Positions 16,938-26,628 are shown, counted from the stretch's first letter. The stretch is DNA of 64,000 bases from Paramoeba atlantica (GCA_977017575.1 CDRNVI010000048.1:248001-312000), one strand, 5' to 3'. Made by a program: numbers and translations. Notes: generated by a model not told the origin, from the letters alone.

Positions 16938-19001
16938 CTATTGCTCGATTAAAGGGGGCAAGGGGTCCACAGCCGGCAGGCGCGTAATCATCATGCGTGC
17001 CTGGCAACGCATCAATGTTACGTTCATGTCGGTCACGAGACGGAGCGTAGAGGCCTCGTCTGTCAAGATACCGTTGGACGCTTTTGCCCTTCGTTCTCCA
17101 ACCTTCCGGAGAACGGCTAAAGCACTGGCACTCCAAGAGCCATAGCTCTCGACCACCATAGCTGTGAAATCGCTTCCGGCATCTTCAGATTCACGGCGTT
17201 GTCGGACTTTCTGCTCTGAGGCATAATGCTCTGCGAAGGACCCCGCGGCCACCCAGCTAGCATTTCGGACTGTGTCCGTGTATTTAAATTGCTGGGCGTG
17301 AGTGACCGCGAAGTCAAGCACGATAGGTTTCCCGAGGAAGAGACTCGGAAGGAAGACGTCCCCGGGTCTAGTCAGAGCGCCTCCGGGGCCCCGGTTCCCG
17401 AGGCTTTTTTCCCGTTGGGGAGCTAGGCGTGCGTTACTGCAAGTATCGGCAAAGTGATCGGCCAAGGCGTTGTGACGGCCGATAATACCGTCCCCGTGCT
17501 TGCATGTGAGAGCGTGATCGCCGTGTATGTCCAATGGGAGTGTGCAGTTCCCCTTGGGACATGTACCTTCTTCCCCGTACACGGGCACACCTAACCACCA
17601 GCGGGATAGGATGCGGAATTCTGTGGGGTTAAAGGCGTGGCCCGTGTCTCTGGAAGGAGTTACGAACGCCCAGCTGCTTGCTCCTTTACCACACTGAGAA
17701 GCCCAGCGTGCGCGAGTCCGGGCGTCGGCGTTTTCATATGCGTGCGAGAACTCTGTGGCAGAGATCGCGTAACTTATGTCTTTTTGGCGGGGGACGCTAT
17801 TACTTGCCCAGTCGGGTGGATCCGCGTCAACGCAATCTTCGGATGCGTAAAGGGGGTTTGTATCGTGTGGAAAGTCTTCGGAATGAGGCAATGCGCGGTC
17901 ACGAGGAAGGGAAGGCGGATTTGCGGGTTCAAAGGGATGTCTGGTTTCTCCCTCGCGAGATCTCTTGGTGAAGCGAGCTTTGGGGGAGAGTTCTTCACAT
18001 TTATGGCGCGGGATGGAACGCACGAGTCCGTTTGAGTCGAGTAGACTGATACCAACTTTCGAGTTCACGTCTTCAATCGATTGTAGAAAGCCCTCCACTT
18101 CTGAAGCATCCCATGAGTCCGTGGCCGCCGCGAAAACTACAGAGGAGGCGTAAGCGGAGGATGCGTGCACGGTCGACGATTTTAAACCGAAACCTCCGTG
18201 TCTTTTCAAGCGCTGAATTTGGGCGCGTGCGGAGGGAGGCAAAGGACATAGAGTGGATTCGACCGCGTGCATTAGGAAGTCGTCGAGCCGCTTGCAGAGG
18301 TTCATAACTGATTGCGGGGGCGTCGTTCGTAGAGCATGTACCAATTTGCAGAATCCAGCACATTGTCGAATTAGCGCCATGGATACCTGGGGGTCCCGGA
18401 TTCTGGTTATGGCATCAAGGGCCATTTCGGCGGGCTCAACCGCGTGTGTCAGCAGATATTCAGTACAGTACTCAGGGGACCCAATTGGGCTTCCTAGGAC
18501 ACTAAAGTTACCGCACACGTTTATTTTGGCGTCGGGTATGTCCGGAAATATGGTTACAACGTTAACCGAGGCAGGGGGGGTGATTATTTCGCACTTGGAC
18601 ATGTTCAGATATAGGCCCCATCGCGGACCTACTCTGGCGATTGTATCCAACGAATTCCTGACGTCTTCTGCCCTGCCAATGAGAATCCCGTCGTCTAGGT
18701 ACCATAGCTGCAAGTCCAGGTCGGCCTGGTGATAGATTTCTTTTGCAAGTTCCAAGGAGACCAGTGAAAAGAAAAGTGGTCCCAGGGGATCGCCCTGTTG
18801 GACGCCTTCATCCGAAAGGAGTGTGTGGTAACGATAGGTCAAAGCACTAGTTGTCGTATAGCACCAGCTAGCCCAGGGGAACAATTCCGGAAAATGATCG
18901 CCTACAAGTTTCAAGAAAGTTGCTCTGCTAACGTTGTTGAATGCGTTGCTTAGGTCGACTTTACATAATACCATGTCGGGGTTGTCCGTATGAATTGTCA
19001 T
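16938..19001 (-). CDS. RLE-A3 ORF b: RT core, knuckle, endonuclease
   Basis: 687 codons from ATG 18999-19001. RT motif A (C-K-V-D-L-S-N-A-F-N-N-V-S), motif B (G-V-Q-Q-G-D-P-L-G-P-L-F-F-S-L), motif C (L-W-Y-L-D-D-G-I-L), S-K-C-E-I-I-T-P-P and L-G-S-P-I-G-S. Then the thumb, a linker longer than in relatives, the knuckle (C-P-K-G-N-C ... H-A-L-T-C-K-H-G-D-G) and the nuclease (R-P-G-D-V-F-L ... I-V-L-D-F-A-V-T-H ... K-Y-T-D). Its start overlaps the stop of the upstream ORF as ATGA. In relatives both halves are one ORF, so this is probably a frameshift: the sequence between E-R-I-I-H and A-M lacks the L-C-R codons seen in A1. Confidence 0.85.
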   Translation of the reverse strand: MTIHTDNPDMVLCKVDLSNAFNNVSRATFLKLVGDHFPELFPWASWCYTTTSALTYRYHTLLSDEGVQQGDPLGPLFFSLVSLELAKEIYHQADLDLQLWYLDDGILIGRAEDVRNSLDTIARVGPRWGLYLNMSKCEIITPPASVNVVTIFPDIPDAKINVCGNFSVLGSPIGSPEYCTEYLLTHAVEPAEMALDAITRIRDPQVSMALIRQCAGFCKLVHALRTTPPQSVMNLCKRLDDFLMHAVESTLCPLPPSARAQIQRLKRHGGFGLKSSTVHASSAYASSVVFAAATDSWDASEVEGFLQSIEDVNSKVGISLLDSNGLVRSIPRHKCEELSPKARFTKRSREGETRHPFEPANPPSLPRDRALPHSEDFPHDTNPLYASEDCVDADPPDWASNSVPRQKDISYAISATEFSHAYENADARTRARWASQCGKGASSWAFVTPSRDTGHAFNPTEFRILSRWWLGVPVYGEEGTCPKGNCTLPLDIHGDHALTCKHGDGIIGRHNALADHFADTCSNARLAPQREKSLGNRGPGGALTRPGDVFLPSLFLGKPIVLDFAVTHAQQFKYTDTVRNASWVAAGSFAEHYASEQKVRQRRESEDAGSDFTAMVVESYGSWSASALAVLRKVGERRAKASNGILTDEASTLRLVTDMNVTLMRCQARMMITRLPAVDPLPPLIEQ

Positions 19002-20797
19002 TGCGTGCCGTGAATTATTCGTTCCGAACCGGCCGGTGTCGCGACGCCGAACTGTAGTCCCTTAAAAAATTCCCTGGCTTTGCTCCTCACTGCATTGCAA
19101 GCCGCTTTGCTTACCAATCGACGTATCGTTTCTCCCGCTGCTATGGGGCGGACGTCATTTTCGCCCTTTTCAAGCGCGCAAAGTCTGGCTCCCGCAAAAT
19201 ATGGTTGTACCTCTAGGGGTGCTTTCCCGGCTAGTAGATGATTCACGAGGTTTTTAAGGGCAGTAAGGGGTTTCACGGTGTTATCTACGTGCGCCAGGAG
19301 TACAGCTTGCAAGTGCTCGGGTCGTAAACCCATGGTTCCGGACGAGGAACCCCGGTGAAAGCTCTTGATAGTTTTCGCTACCACGCGTTCATCCATTATT
19401 AGGGGCGCTGTGGGCGGAGGCGTATAGTCGATGATGTCACTGTCTGGATGTCGGGGCGGGTGCTTGCTCTGAAGTTTGAGGAGTGTATCTTCGTCGTCAG
19501 GGGCCATAGCATCCGCCGTGAGTGCAGCCATACCCCTAGAGTACTCGCCTTGTCGAGCTAGAAGCTCTGCTCGGATAGCTGCCTTTTCCTCTTCGTCGTG
19601 AACGGTTGTAGGGGCTACAGATTGTTTCTTGAGTGCGTTGTCTACTGCTTCATTCCATAGGGAGACATAATCTTGCGCGAGCCATCGGTTCATGCACTTC
19701 TGGACGTATGATGCGTAAGTTGTGTGGTTCTTACGTCCTCCTCGGGGTGGGGCGGGTAGTAAGCACTTGGGGAGCATGGCGAATAGGGTCCACGCGGCTG
19801 TAGAGTTTTCGGTGACTGCGTTTTGGGCTGCTTTGGTGATAATTTCTCCCCACAGTTGACGGCAACGTGGAGGTACGTCCTTGCAAGTGTTCAGGCGCAG
19901 CGTGCAGATAGAGGATAGCGAGGGAAGTTCAGAGTGATGAGTTTGAGTCCCCGGAAGGTGGCTTGGGTCGCTCGAGTGTGCTGCGCGCGATGGGATTTGG
20001 GGGTTCGCAACGTTCCCTTTGCAGGCTTGTGGATGAGCTTCCCTTTTGTTGATGTCATAATGGCGCCCGCATAAGTTGCAAAGAAATCGGCCTTCTGCAT
20101 CCCACCAGGTAGCGGGAACTCCGTTTCCGTGGCGACACGCGACGTGGTTATAAAACGCTTGCCAAGACCCTCCGTGCGGCAGACTTCTCCAAGTGCATCC
20201 CATGGCCGGACATTCCCGAGTCTCTTCTCTTGTTTGTGTCTTTTCAGCGAAGTTATTTTGGTTTGCGGCGTGTCGCGGTGAAGAGAAATATGTCCGGGGC
20301 TCCGGTGTTCGCCTTGACGAGCGCGAGTCCGCTTTGGTCACTCCTTTCGATGGGGAAGTGTTTCGACCTTGGTGGGAAAGAGCATCCTTCACTGCGGATT
20401 TGAGCGTCCGAGCTTCATCGGGGATCTTTGATGTGGGTGTAGCCTCGTGAGTAATTTTCTGCCTTCTCACTCCACAGTGCTGCATCTCCTCGTCTTCGGC
20501 CTCTACGTGGCCCGTGTCTGGGGTTTCCTTTTCCTGGGAGATGTGACGTGCGCGTTCCAACCATTCCTTAGGAATATTCTCCGGGATTGGTGTAGTGTAG
20601 AGTTGTTCGTCGTATGTGCTGACAGCGCGAATCAAATGCTTGTTTCCTTGGAATTGGTCCCAACTGCCGAGGGAGTGCGCACGTTCTTCGTCGGCGAGAG
20701 CGCCTACGCTGAGAGTTCCTTCCTTTGCACTCATATGGGATGAGGGGTGGTCCTCGTTCGAGCGTGCGGGGCTCTGAGGAGTATTGGTTTGCGTCAT
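18998..20797 (-). CDS. RLE-A3 ORF a: zinc fingers and RT N-terminal part
   Basis: Start chosen at ATG 20795-20797, the first after the leader; the open frame upstream (to 20854) runs back into the SL and uses no ATG. It has two zinc fingers (C-P-A-M-G-C-T-W-R-S ... Y-N-H-V-A-C-R-H and F-L-C-N-L-C-G-R-H-Y), the conserved C-K-D-V-P-P-R-C block, then F-H-R-G-S-S-S-G-T-M-G-L-R-P-E-H-L-Q and L-C-A-L-E-K-G-E-N-D-V-R-P-I-A-A-G-E-T. It ends at E-R-I-I-H-G-T-Q just before RT motif A. Both tandem copies share this arrangement. Confidence 0.85.
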   Translation of the reverse strand: MTQTNTPQSPARSNEDHPSSHMSAKEGTLSVGALADEERAHSLGSWDQFQGNKHLIRAVSTYDEQLYTTPIPENIPKEWLERARHISQEKETPDTGHVEAEDEEMQHCGVRRQKITHEATPTSKIPDEARTLKSAVKDALSHQGRNTSPSKGVTKADSRSSRRTPEPRTYFSSPRHAANQNNFAEKTQTREETRECPAMGCTWRSLPHGGSWQAFYNHVACRHGNGVPATWWDAEGRFLCNLCGRHYDINKREAHPQACKGNVANPQIPSRAAHSSDPSHLPGTQTHHSELPSLSSICTLRLNTCKDVPPRCRQLWGEIITKAAQNAVTENSTAAWTLFAMLPKCLLPAPPRGGRKNHTTYASYVQKCMNRWLAQDYVSLWNEAVDNALKKQSVAPTTVHDEEEKAAIRAELLARQGEYSRGMAALTADAMAPDDEDTLLKLQSKHPPRHPDSDIIDYTPPPTAPLIMDERVVAKTIKSFHRGSSSGTMGLRPEHLQAVLLAHVDNTVKPLTALKNLVNHLLAGKAPLEVQPYFAGARLCALEKGENDVRPIAAGETIRRLVSKAACNAVRSKAREFFKGLQFGVATPAGSERIIHGTQ

Positions 20798-20848
20798 AAA
20801 AGAGCTGGGCCCCGAGAGAATACTGCGTAAAAAAATTTCAACAAGGTA

Positions 20849-20884
20849 CAACAAGGTACAGAAACTGTATCTTTATCGTTAAAG
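20849..20884 (-). other. Spliced leader of A3 copy 1, with extra partial repeat
   Basis: Complete SL followed by a second TACCTTGTTG (20839-20848), so the last ten SL bases occur twice before the leader. Upstream it abuts the YQDD RT fragment at 20885. Confidence 0.85.
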
Positions 20885-21243
20885 TTTACTCCAAGTTTTT
20901 CCAACGGAGGAGGCTGAGCTATGTTGGGAATGTTCTTCTGAAACCAATCGCATTTCTGGAAATTAATTCGGAGGTTCATCTCTGCGGCGATCTCACGCAG
21001 GTAAAAGAAAGCTGCCTCCAATGCTTGCACGTTTTTGGAGCTCAAAGTCACATCGTCTTGGTATGCTCGGATCTTCACGTCAGGATAGAGGTGCATGAGT
21101 TCTCGTAGCGGGCCTTGCAAAAGTGCGCAGAAGTACATTGATGAAAGTGCCGATCCTTGGCGAATTCCTGAAGAGCTTTCGATGGTAGCAAACAGAGCAT
21201 TGTGCGCAAAAAATAGCAGCTCAGAGGGAATCCCATATTCTAG
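20885..21243 (-). pseudogene. YQDD RT core fragment, second copy
   Basis: Repeats 16023-16381, from G-V-N-F back to L-E-Y-G-I-P. It lies between the SL of A3 copy 1 and the tail of A3 copy 2. Confidence 0.85.
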
Positions 21244-21799
21244 TTTTTTTTTTTTTTTTTTTGCAGATAATAGGGGGGGAAGAGTACGAGTTCTAATTTT
21301 ATATATGTATGTACGGTATGACTTTCTCACTTACTTTCCTACTTGCTCAACTTCTTTCCCTCACTTCCCCCCATTTTGAAAACCAGCAAAATATATAACT
21401 AGCAAATACATGCTTTCCCATCTTACCCACTTCCCCTTACCAATCTTACCAGCTTTCCAGGGAGGGTAAGGTCTCCCTCGGTTAGGAGGGGCAGACTTTT
21501 CCCGAACCATTCGCGCGTTCCGGACCGGGTCTTTCGACCTCTCCCAGCTTGCCTTGTTAACCCTTCTCTTGTTGTACGAGAGGGCGCAAGCAATGGGCCT
21601 GTGCCGACAGCGGCACGGTCGCGGAGCATGATGCTGGCCGACGGGGAGGAACAAAGTTCCCTACCCATGTCCTACCTCACTTGGAGTACCTAGCCCTGGC
21701 GGACTAGGCGTGAGCATAGACCCTGCCGGCATCGACCAGCATCCGGACCAGCTGTTCGGGTTCCGGCTGAGCGGCCCATCTTGCACATCCGTCATCGTG

Positions 21800-23863
21800 C
21801 TATTGCTCGATTAAAGGGGGCAAGGGGTCCACAGCCGGCAGGCGCGTAATCATCATGCGTGCCTGGCAACGCATCAATGTTACGTTCATGTCGGTCACGA
21901 GACGGAGCGTAGAGGCCTCGTCTGTCAAGATACCGTTGGACGCTTTTGCCCTTCGTTCTCCAACCTTCCGGAGAACGGCTAAAGCACTGGCACTCCAAGA
22001 GCCATAGCTCTCGACCACCATAGCTGTGAAATCGCTTCCGGCATCTTCAGATTCACGGCGTTGTCGGACTTTCTGCTCTGAGGCATAATGCTCTGCGAAG
22101 GACCCCGCGGCCACCCAGCTAGCATTTCGGACTGTGTCCGTGTATTTAAATTGCTGGGCGTGAGTGACCGCGAAGTCAAGCACGATAGGTTTCCCGAGGA
22201 AGAGACTCGGAAGGAAGACGTCCCCGGGTCTAGTCAGAGCGCCTCCGGGGCCCCGGTTCCCGAGGCTTTTTTCCCGTTGGGGAGCTAGGCGTGCGTTACT
22301 GCAAGTATCGGCAAAGTGATCGGCCAAGGCGTTGTGACGGCCGATAATACCGTCCCCGTGCTTGCATGTGAGAGCGTGATCGCCGTGTATGTCCAATGGG
22401 AGTGTGCAGTTCCCCTTGGGACATGTACCTTCTTCCCCGTACACGGGCACACCTAACCACCAGCGGGATAGGATGCGGAATTCTGTGGGGTTAAAGGCGT
22501 GGCCCGTGTCTCTGGAAGGAGTTACGAACGCCCAGCTGCTTGCTCCTTTACCACACTGAGAAGCCCAGCGTGCGCGAGTCCGGGCGTCGGCGTTTTCATA
22601 TGCGTGCGAGAACTCTGTGGCAGAGATCGCGTAACTTATGTCTTTTTGGCGGGGGACGCTATTACTTGCCCAGTCGGGTGGATCCGCGTCAACGCAATCT
22701 TCGGATGCGTAAAGGGGGTTTGTATCGTGTGGAAAGTCTTCGGAATGAGGCAATGCGCGGTCACGAGGAAGGGAAGGCGGATTTGCGGGTTCAAAGGGAT
22801 GTCTGGTTTCTCCCTCGCGAGATCTCTTGGTGAAGCGAGCTTTGGGGGAGAGTTCTTCACATTTATGGCGCGGGATGGAACGCACGAGTCCGTTTGAGTC
22901 GAGTAGACTGATACCAACTTTCGAGTTCACGTCTTCAATCGATTGTAGAAAGCCCTCCACTTCTGAAGCATCCCATGAGTCCGTGGCCGCCGCGAAAACT
23001 ACAGAGGAGGCGTAAGCGGAGGATGCGTGCACGGTCGACGATTTTAAACCGAAACCTCCGTGTCTTTTCAAGCGCTGAATTTGGGCGCGTGCGGAGGGAG
23101 GCAAAGGACATAGAGTGGATTCGACCGCGTGCATTAGGAAGTCGTCGAGCCGCTTGCAGAGGTTCATAACTGATTGCGGGGGCGTCGTTCGTAGAGCATG
23201 TACCAATTTGCAGAATCCAGCACATTGTCGAATTAGCGCCATGGATACCTGGGGGTCCCGGATTCTGGTTATGGCATCAAGGGCCATTTCGGCGGGCTCA
23301 ACCGCGTGTGTCAGCAGATATTCAGTACAGTACTCAGGGGACCCAATTGGGCTTCCTAGGACACTAAAGTTACCGCACACGTTTATTTTGGCGTCGGGTA
23401 TGTCCGGAAATATGGTTACAACGTTAACCGAGGCAGGGGGGGTGATTATTTCGCACTTGGACATGTTCAGATATAGGCCCCATCGCGGACCTACTCTGGC
23501 GATTGTATCCAACGAATTCCTGACGTCTTCTGCCCTGCCAATGAGAATCCCGTCGTCTAGGTACCATAGCTGCAAGTCCAGGTCGGCCTGGTGATAGATT
23601 TCTTTTGCAAGTTCCAAGGAGACCAGTGAAAAGAAAAGTGGTCCCAGGGGATCGCCCTGTTGGACGCCTTCATCCGAAAGGAGTGTGTGGTAACGATAGG
23701 TCAAAGCACTAGTTGTCGTATAGCACCAGCTAGCCCAGGGGAACAATTCCGGAAAATGATCGCCTACAAGTTTCAAGAAAGTTGCTCTGCTAACGTTGTT
23801 GAATGCGTTGCTTAGGTCGACTTTACATAATACCATGTCGGGGTTGTCCGTATGAATTGTCAT
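21800..23863 (-). CDS. RLE-A3 ORF b, copy 2
   Basis: Identical in translation to the ORF at 16938-19001, including the ATGA overlap with ORF a. This identity dates the duplication as very recent, or marks an assembly repeat. Confidence 0.85.
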   Translation of the reverse strand: MTIHTDNPDMVLCKVDLSNAFNNVSRATFLKLVGDHFPELFPWASWCYTTTSALTYRYHTLLSDEGVQQGDPLGPLFFSLVSLELAKEIYHQADLDLQLWYLDDGILIGRAEDVRNSLDTIARVGPRWGLYLNMSKCEIITPPASVNVVTIFPDIPDAKINVCGNFSVLGSPIGSPEYCTEYLLTHAVEPAEMALDAITRIRDPQVSMALIRQCAGFCKLVHALRTTPPQSVMNLCKRLDDFLMHAVESTLCPLPPSARAQIQRLKRHGGFGLKSSTVHASSAYASSVVFAAATDSWDASEVEGFLQSIEDVNSKVGISLLDSNGLVRSIPRHKCEELSPKARFTKRSREGETRHPFEPANPPSLPRDRALPHSEDFPHDTNPLYASEDCVDADPPDWASNSVPRQKDISYAISATEFSHAYENADARTRARWASQCGKGASSWAFVTPSRDTGHAFNPTEFRILSRWWLGVPVYGEEGTCPKGNCTLPLDIHGDHALTCKHGDGIIGRHNALADHFADTCSNARLAPQREKSLGNRGPGGALTRPGDVFLPSLFLGKPIVLDFAVTHAQQFKYTDTVRNASWVAAGSFAEHYASEQKVRQRRESEDAGSDFTAMVVESYGSWSASALAVLRKVGERRAKASNGILTDEASTLRLVTDMNVTLMRCQARMMITRLPAVDPLPPLIEQ

Positions 23864-25659
23864 TGCGTGCCGTGAATTATTCGTTCCGAACCGGCCGGTG
23901 TCGCGACGCCGAACTGTAGTCCCTTAAAAAATTCCCTGGCTTTGCTCCTCACTGCATTGCAAGCCGCTTTGCTTACCAATCGACGTATCGTTTCTCCCGC
24001 TGCTATGGGGCGGACGTCATTTTCGCCCTTTTCAAGCGCGCAAAGTCTGGCTCCCGCAAAATATGGTTGTACCTCTAGGGGTGCTTTCCCGGCTAGTAGA
24101 TGATTCACGAGGTTTTTAAGGGCAGTAAGGGGTTTCACGGTGTTATCTACGTGCGCCAGGAGTACAGCTTGCAAGTGCTCGGGTCGTAAACCCATGGTTC
24201 CGGACGAGGAACCCCGGTGAAAGCTCTTGATAGTTTTCGCTACCACGCGTTCATCCATTATTAGGGGCGCTGTGGGCGGAGGCGTATAGTCGATGATGTC
24301 ACTGTCTGGATGTCGGGGCGGGTGCTTGCTCTGAAGTTTGAGGAGTGTATCTTCGTCGTCAGGGGCCATAGCATCCGCCGTGAGTGCAGCCATACCCCTA
24401 GAGTACTCGCCTTGTCGAGCTAGAAGCTCTGCTCGGATAGCTGCCTTTTCCTCTTCGTCGTGAACGGTTGTAGGGGCTACAGATTGTTTCTTGAGTGCGT
24501 TGTCTACTGCTTCATTCCATAGGGAGACATAATCTTGCGCGAGCCATCGGTTCATGCACTTCTGGACGTATGATGCGTAAGTTGTGTGGTTCTTACGTCC
24601 TCCTCGGGGTGGGGCGGGTAGTAAGCACTTGGGGAGCATGGCGAATAGGGTCCACGCGGCTGTAGAGTTTTCGGTGACTGCGTTTTGGGCTGCTTTGGTG
24701 ATAATTTCTCCCCACAGTTGACGGCAACGTGGAGGTACGTCCTTGCAAGTGTTCAGGCGCAGCGTGCAGATAGAGGATAGCGAGGGAAGTTCAGAGTGAT
24801 GAGTTTGAGTCCCCGGAAGGTGGCTTGGGTCGCTCGAGTGTGCTGCGCGCGATGGGATTTGGGGGTTCGCAACGTTCCCTTTGCAGGCTTGTGGATGAGC
24901 TTCCCTTTTGTTGATGTCATAATGGCGCCCGCATAAGTTGCAAAGAAATCGGCCTTCTGCATCCCACCAGGTAGCGGGAACTCCGTTTCCGTGGCGACAC
25001 GCGACGTGGTTATAAAACGCTTGCCAAGACCCTCCGTGCGGCAGACTTCTCCAAGTGCATCCCATGGCCGGACATTCCCGAGTCTCTTCTCTTGTTTGTG
25101 TCTTTTCAGCGAAGTTATTTTGGTTTGCGGCGTGTCGCGGTGAAGAGAAATATGTCCGGGGCTCCGGTGTTCGCCTTGACGAGCGCGAGTCCGCTTTGGT
25201 CACTCCTTTCGATGGGGAAGTGTTTCGACCTTGGTGGGAAAGAGCATCCTTCACTGCGGATTTGAGCGTCCGAGCTTCATCGGGGATCTTTGATGTGGGT
25301 GTAGCCTCGTGAGTAATTTTCTGCCTTCTCACTCCACAGTGCTGCATCTCCTCGTCTTCGGCCTCTACGTGGCCCGTGTCTGGGGTTTCCTTTTCCTGGG
25401 AGATGTGACGTGCGCGTTCCAACCATTCCTTAGGAATATTCTCCGGGATTGGTGTAGTGTAGAGTTGTTCGTCGTATGTGCTGACAGCGCGAATCAAATG
25501 CTTGTTTCCTTGGAATTGGTCCCAACTGCCGAGGGAGTGCGCACGTTCTTCGTCGGCGAGAGCGCCTACGCTGAGAGTTCCTTCCTTTGCACTCATATGG
25601 GATGAGGGGTGGTCCTCGTTCGAGCGTGCGGGGCTCTGAGGAGTATTGGTTTGCGTCAT
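23860..25659 (-). CDS. RLE-A3 ORF a, copy 2
   Basis: Identical in translation to 18998-20797; start ATG at 25657-25659. Confidence 0.85.
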   Translation of the reverse strand: MTQTNTPQSPARSNEDHPSSHMSAKEGTLSVGALADEERAHSLGSWDQFQGNKHLIRAVSTYDEQLYTTPIPENIPKEWLERARHISQEKETPDTGHVEAEDEEMQHCGVRRQKITHEATPTSKIPDEARTLKSAVKDALSHQGRNTSPSKGVTKADSRSSRRTPEPRTYFSSPRHAANQNNFAEKTQTREETRECPAMGCTWRSLPHGGSWQAFYNHVACRHGNGVPATWWDAEGRFLCNLCGRHYDINKREAHPQACKGNVANPQIPSRAAHSSDPSHLPGTQTHHSELPSLSSICTLRLNTCKDVPPRCRQLWGEIITKAAQNAVTENSTAAWTLFAMLPKCLLPAPPRGGRKNHTTYASYVQKCMNRWLAQDYVSLWNEAVDNALKKQSVAPTTVHDEEEKAAIRAELLARQGEYSRGMAALTADAMAPDDEDTLLKLQSKHPPRHPDSDIIDYTPPPTAPLIMDERVVAKTIKSFHRGSSSGTMGLRPEHLQAVLLAHVDNTVKPLTALKNLVNHLLAGKAPLEVQPYFAGARLCALEKGENDVRPIAAGETIRRLVSKAACNAVRSKAREFFKGLQFGVATPAGSERIIHGTQ

Positions 25660-25710
25660 AAAAGAGCTGGGCCCCGAGAGAATACTGCGTAAAAAAATTT
25701 CAACAAGGTA

Positions 25711-25746
25711 CAACAAGGTACAGAAACTGTATCTTTATCGTTAAAG
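25711..25746 (-). other. Spliced leader of A3 copy 2
   Basis: Same as 20849-20884, with the partial second TACCTTGTTG at 25701-25710. Confidence 0.85.
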
Positions 25747-26103
25747 TTTACTCCAAGTTTTTCCAACGGAGGAGGCTGAGCTATGTTGGGAATGTTCTTC
25801 TGAAACCAATCGCATTTCTGGAAATTAATTCGGAGGTTCATCTCTGCGGCGATCTCACGCAGGTAAAAGAAAGCTGCCTCCAATGCTTGCACGTTTTTGG
25901 AGCTCAAAGTCACATCGTCTTGGTATGCTCGGATCTTCACGTCAGGATAGAGGTGCATGAGTTCTCGTAGCGGGCCTTGCAAAAGTGCGCAGAAGTACAT
26001 TGATGAAAGTGCCGATCCTTGGCGAATTCCTGAAGAGCTTTCGATGGTAGCAAACAGAGCATTGTGCGCAAAAAATAGCAGCTCAGAGGGAATCCCATAT
26101 TCT

Positions 26104-26106
<3 letters not shown>
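25747..26106 (-). pseudogene. YQDD RT core fragment, third copy
   Basis: Third copy of the 359-bp RT segment. It is followed not by A3 but by the 33-base tail of A1 copy 1, with one extra G at the junction (26106). Confidence 0.85.
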
Positions 26107-26141
<35 letters not shown>

Positions 26142-26419
26142 AATTAATAAGGGGGGAGAAGTATGAATCGCGGCATTGCCTCTATATTTTGACCCAGTAG
26201 ACGAACCAAGTAGGTCCATTGGGGGGGGGGGGTATACGAATTGAAAACAAACAATCAAATTAGCAATTCTTTTTCTGTCCACAGATGTACCTTTTTTCTC
26301 AGCCCAAAACTAGCAATTTAGTCTCCCCTAAGTATATACTACAAACAAGAAAAACAGTAAAAATTAGTAAAAATTAAAACAAGCAATCCATGCCCAATCC
26401 ATTCGCGCGTTCCGGACCG

Positions 26420-26628
26420 GGTCTTTCGACCTCTCCACGGCCTGACTTGTGAACCCTTCCCTTGTTATATGGGAGGGCGCAGGCGCGGGCCTGTGTCGAC
26501 AGCGACACGGTCGCGAAACAGGATGCTGGCCGACGGGGAGGAGATTCACTGCCCGTGTACTACCTCACTTGGGGTACCTAGCCCTCGCGAGCTAGGCGTG
26601 AGTATAGACTCTGTCGACGCGACCAGCA
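26420..26628 (-). promoter_or_regulatory. Conserved multi-hairpin RNA domain of the RLE 3' UTR
   Basis: As RNA (minus strand) it folds into several stems. An outer stem joins TGCTGGTC (26621-26628) to GGCCAGCA (26523-26530). Inside it a hairpin runs from CTCAC to GTGAG with inner CCTAG/CTAGG (26564-26602). Downstream lie CCGTGTCG/CGACACAG (26491-26510), a CCCTCCC/GGGAAGGG stem (about 26452-26476), and GGTC-GAAA-GACC (26420-26431). The same domain appears near 2340, 16670, 21530, 30620, 31225, 35720, 39920, 44740, 49195, 53310, 54265 and 61520. Compensatory changes support the fold: TGTCG/CGACA becomes TGCCG/CGGCA in A3 and A4. It is likely bound by the element's RT for 3'-end recognition (inference). 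Confidence 0.7.

Larger units (their letters stand above)
16382..20884 (-). mobile_element. RLE-A3 retrotransposon, copy 1, full length
   Basis: Poly(A) tail (T-run 16382-16400), 3' UTR to 16937 with the hairpin domain (about 16655-16890), two overlapping ORFs, leader and spliced leader (20849-20884). Complete from SL to tail. Confidence 0.9.
16023..25746 (-). repeat. 4,862-bp tandem duplication carrying element A3
   Basis: Units 16023-20884 and 20885-25746 match base for base wherever compared, including both ORFs, the tail length and the abnormal leader. Each unit is 359 bp of the YQDD RT core followed by one A3 element. A third copy of the 359-bp part follows at 25747-26105. The simplest reading is one A3 insertion flanked by a 359-bp direct repeat, later amplified by unequal exchange; an assembly artefact is possible. 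Confidence 0.85.
21244..25746 (-). mobile_element. RLE-A3 retrotransposon, copy 2, full length
   Basis: Same as copy 1 in every part: tail 21244-21262, 3' UTR, two ORFs, leader and SL (25711-25746). No difference was seen in the ORF translations. Confidence 0.9.
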
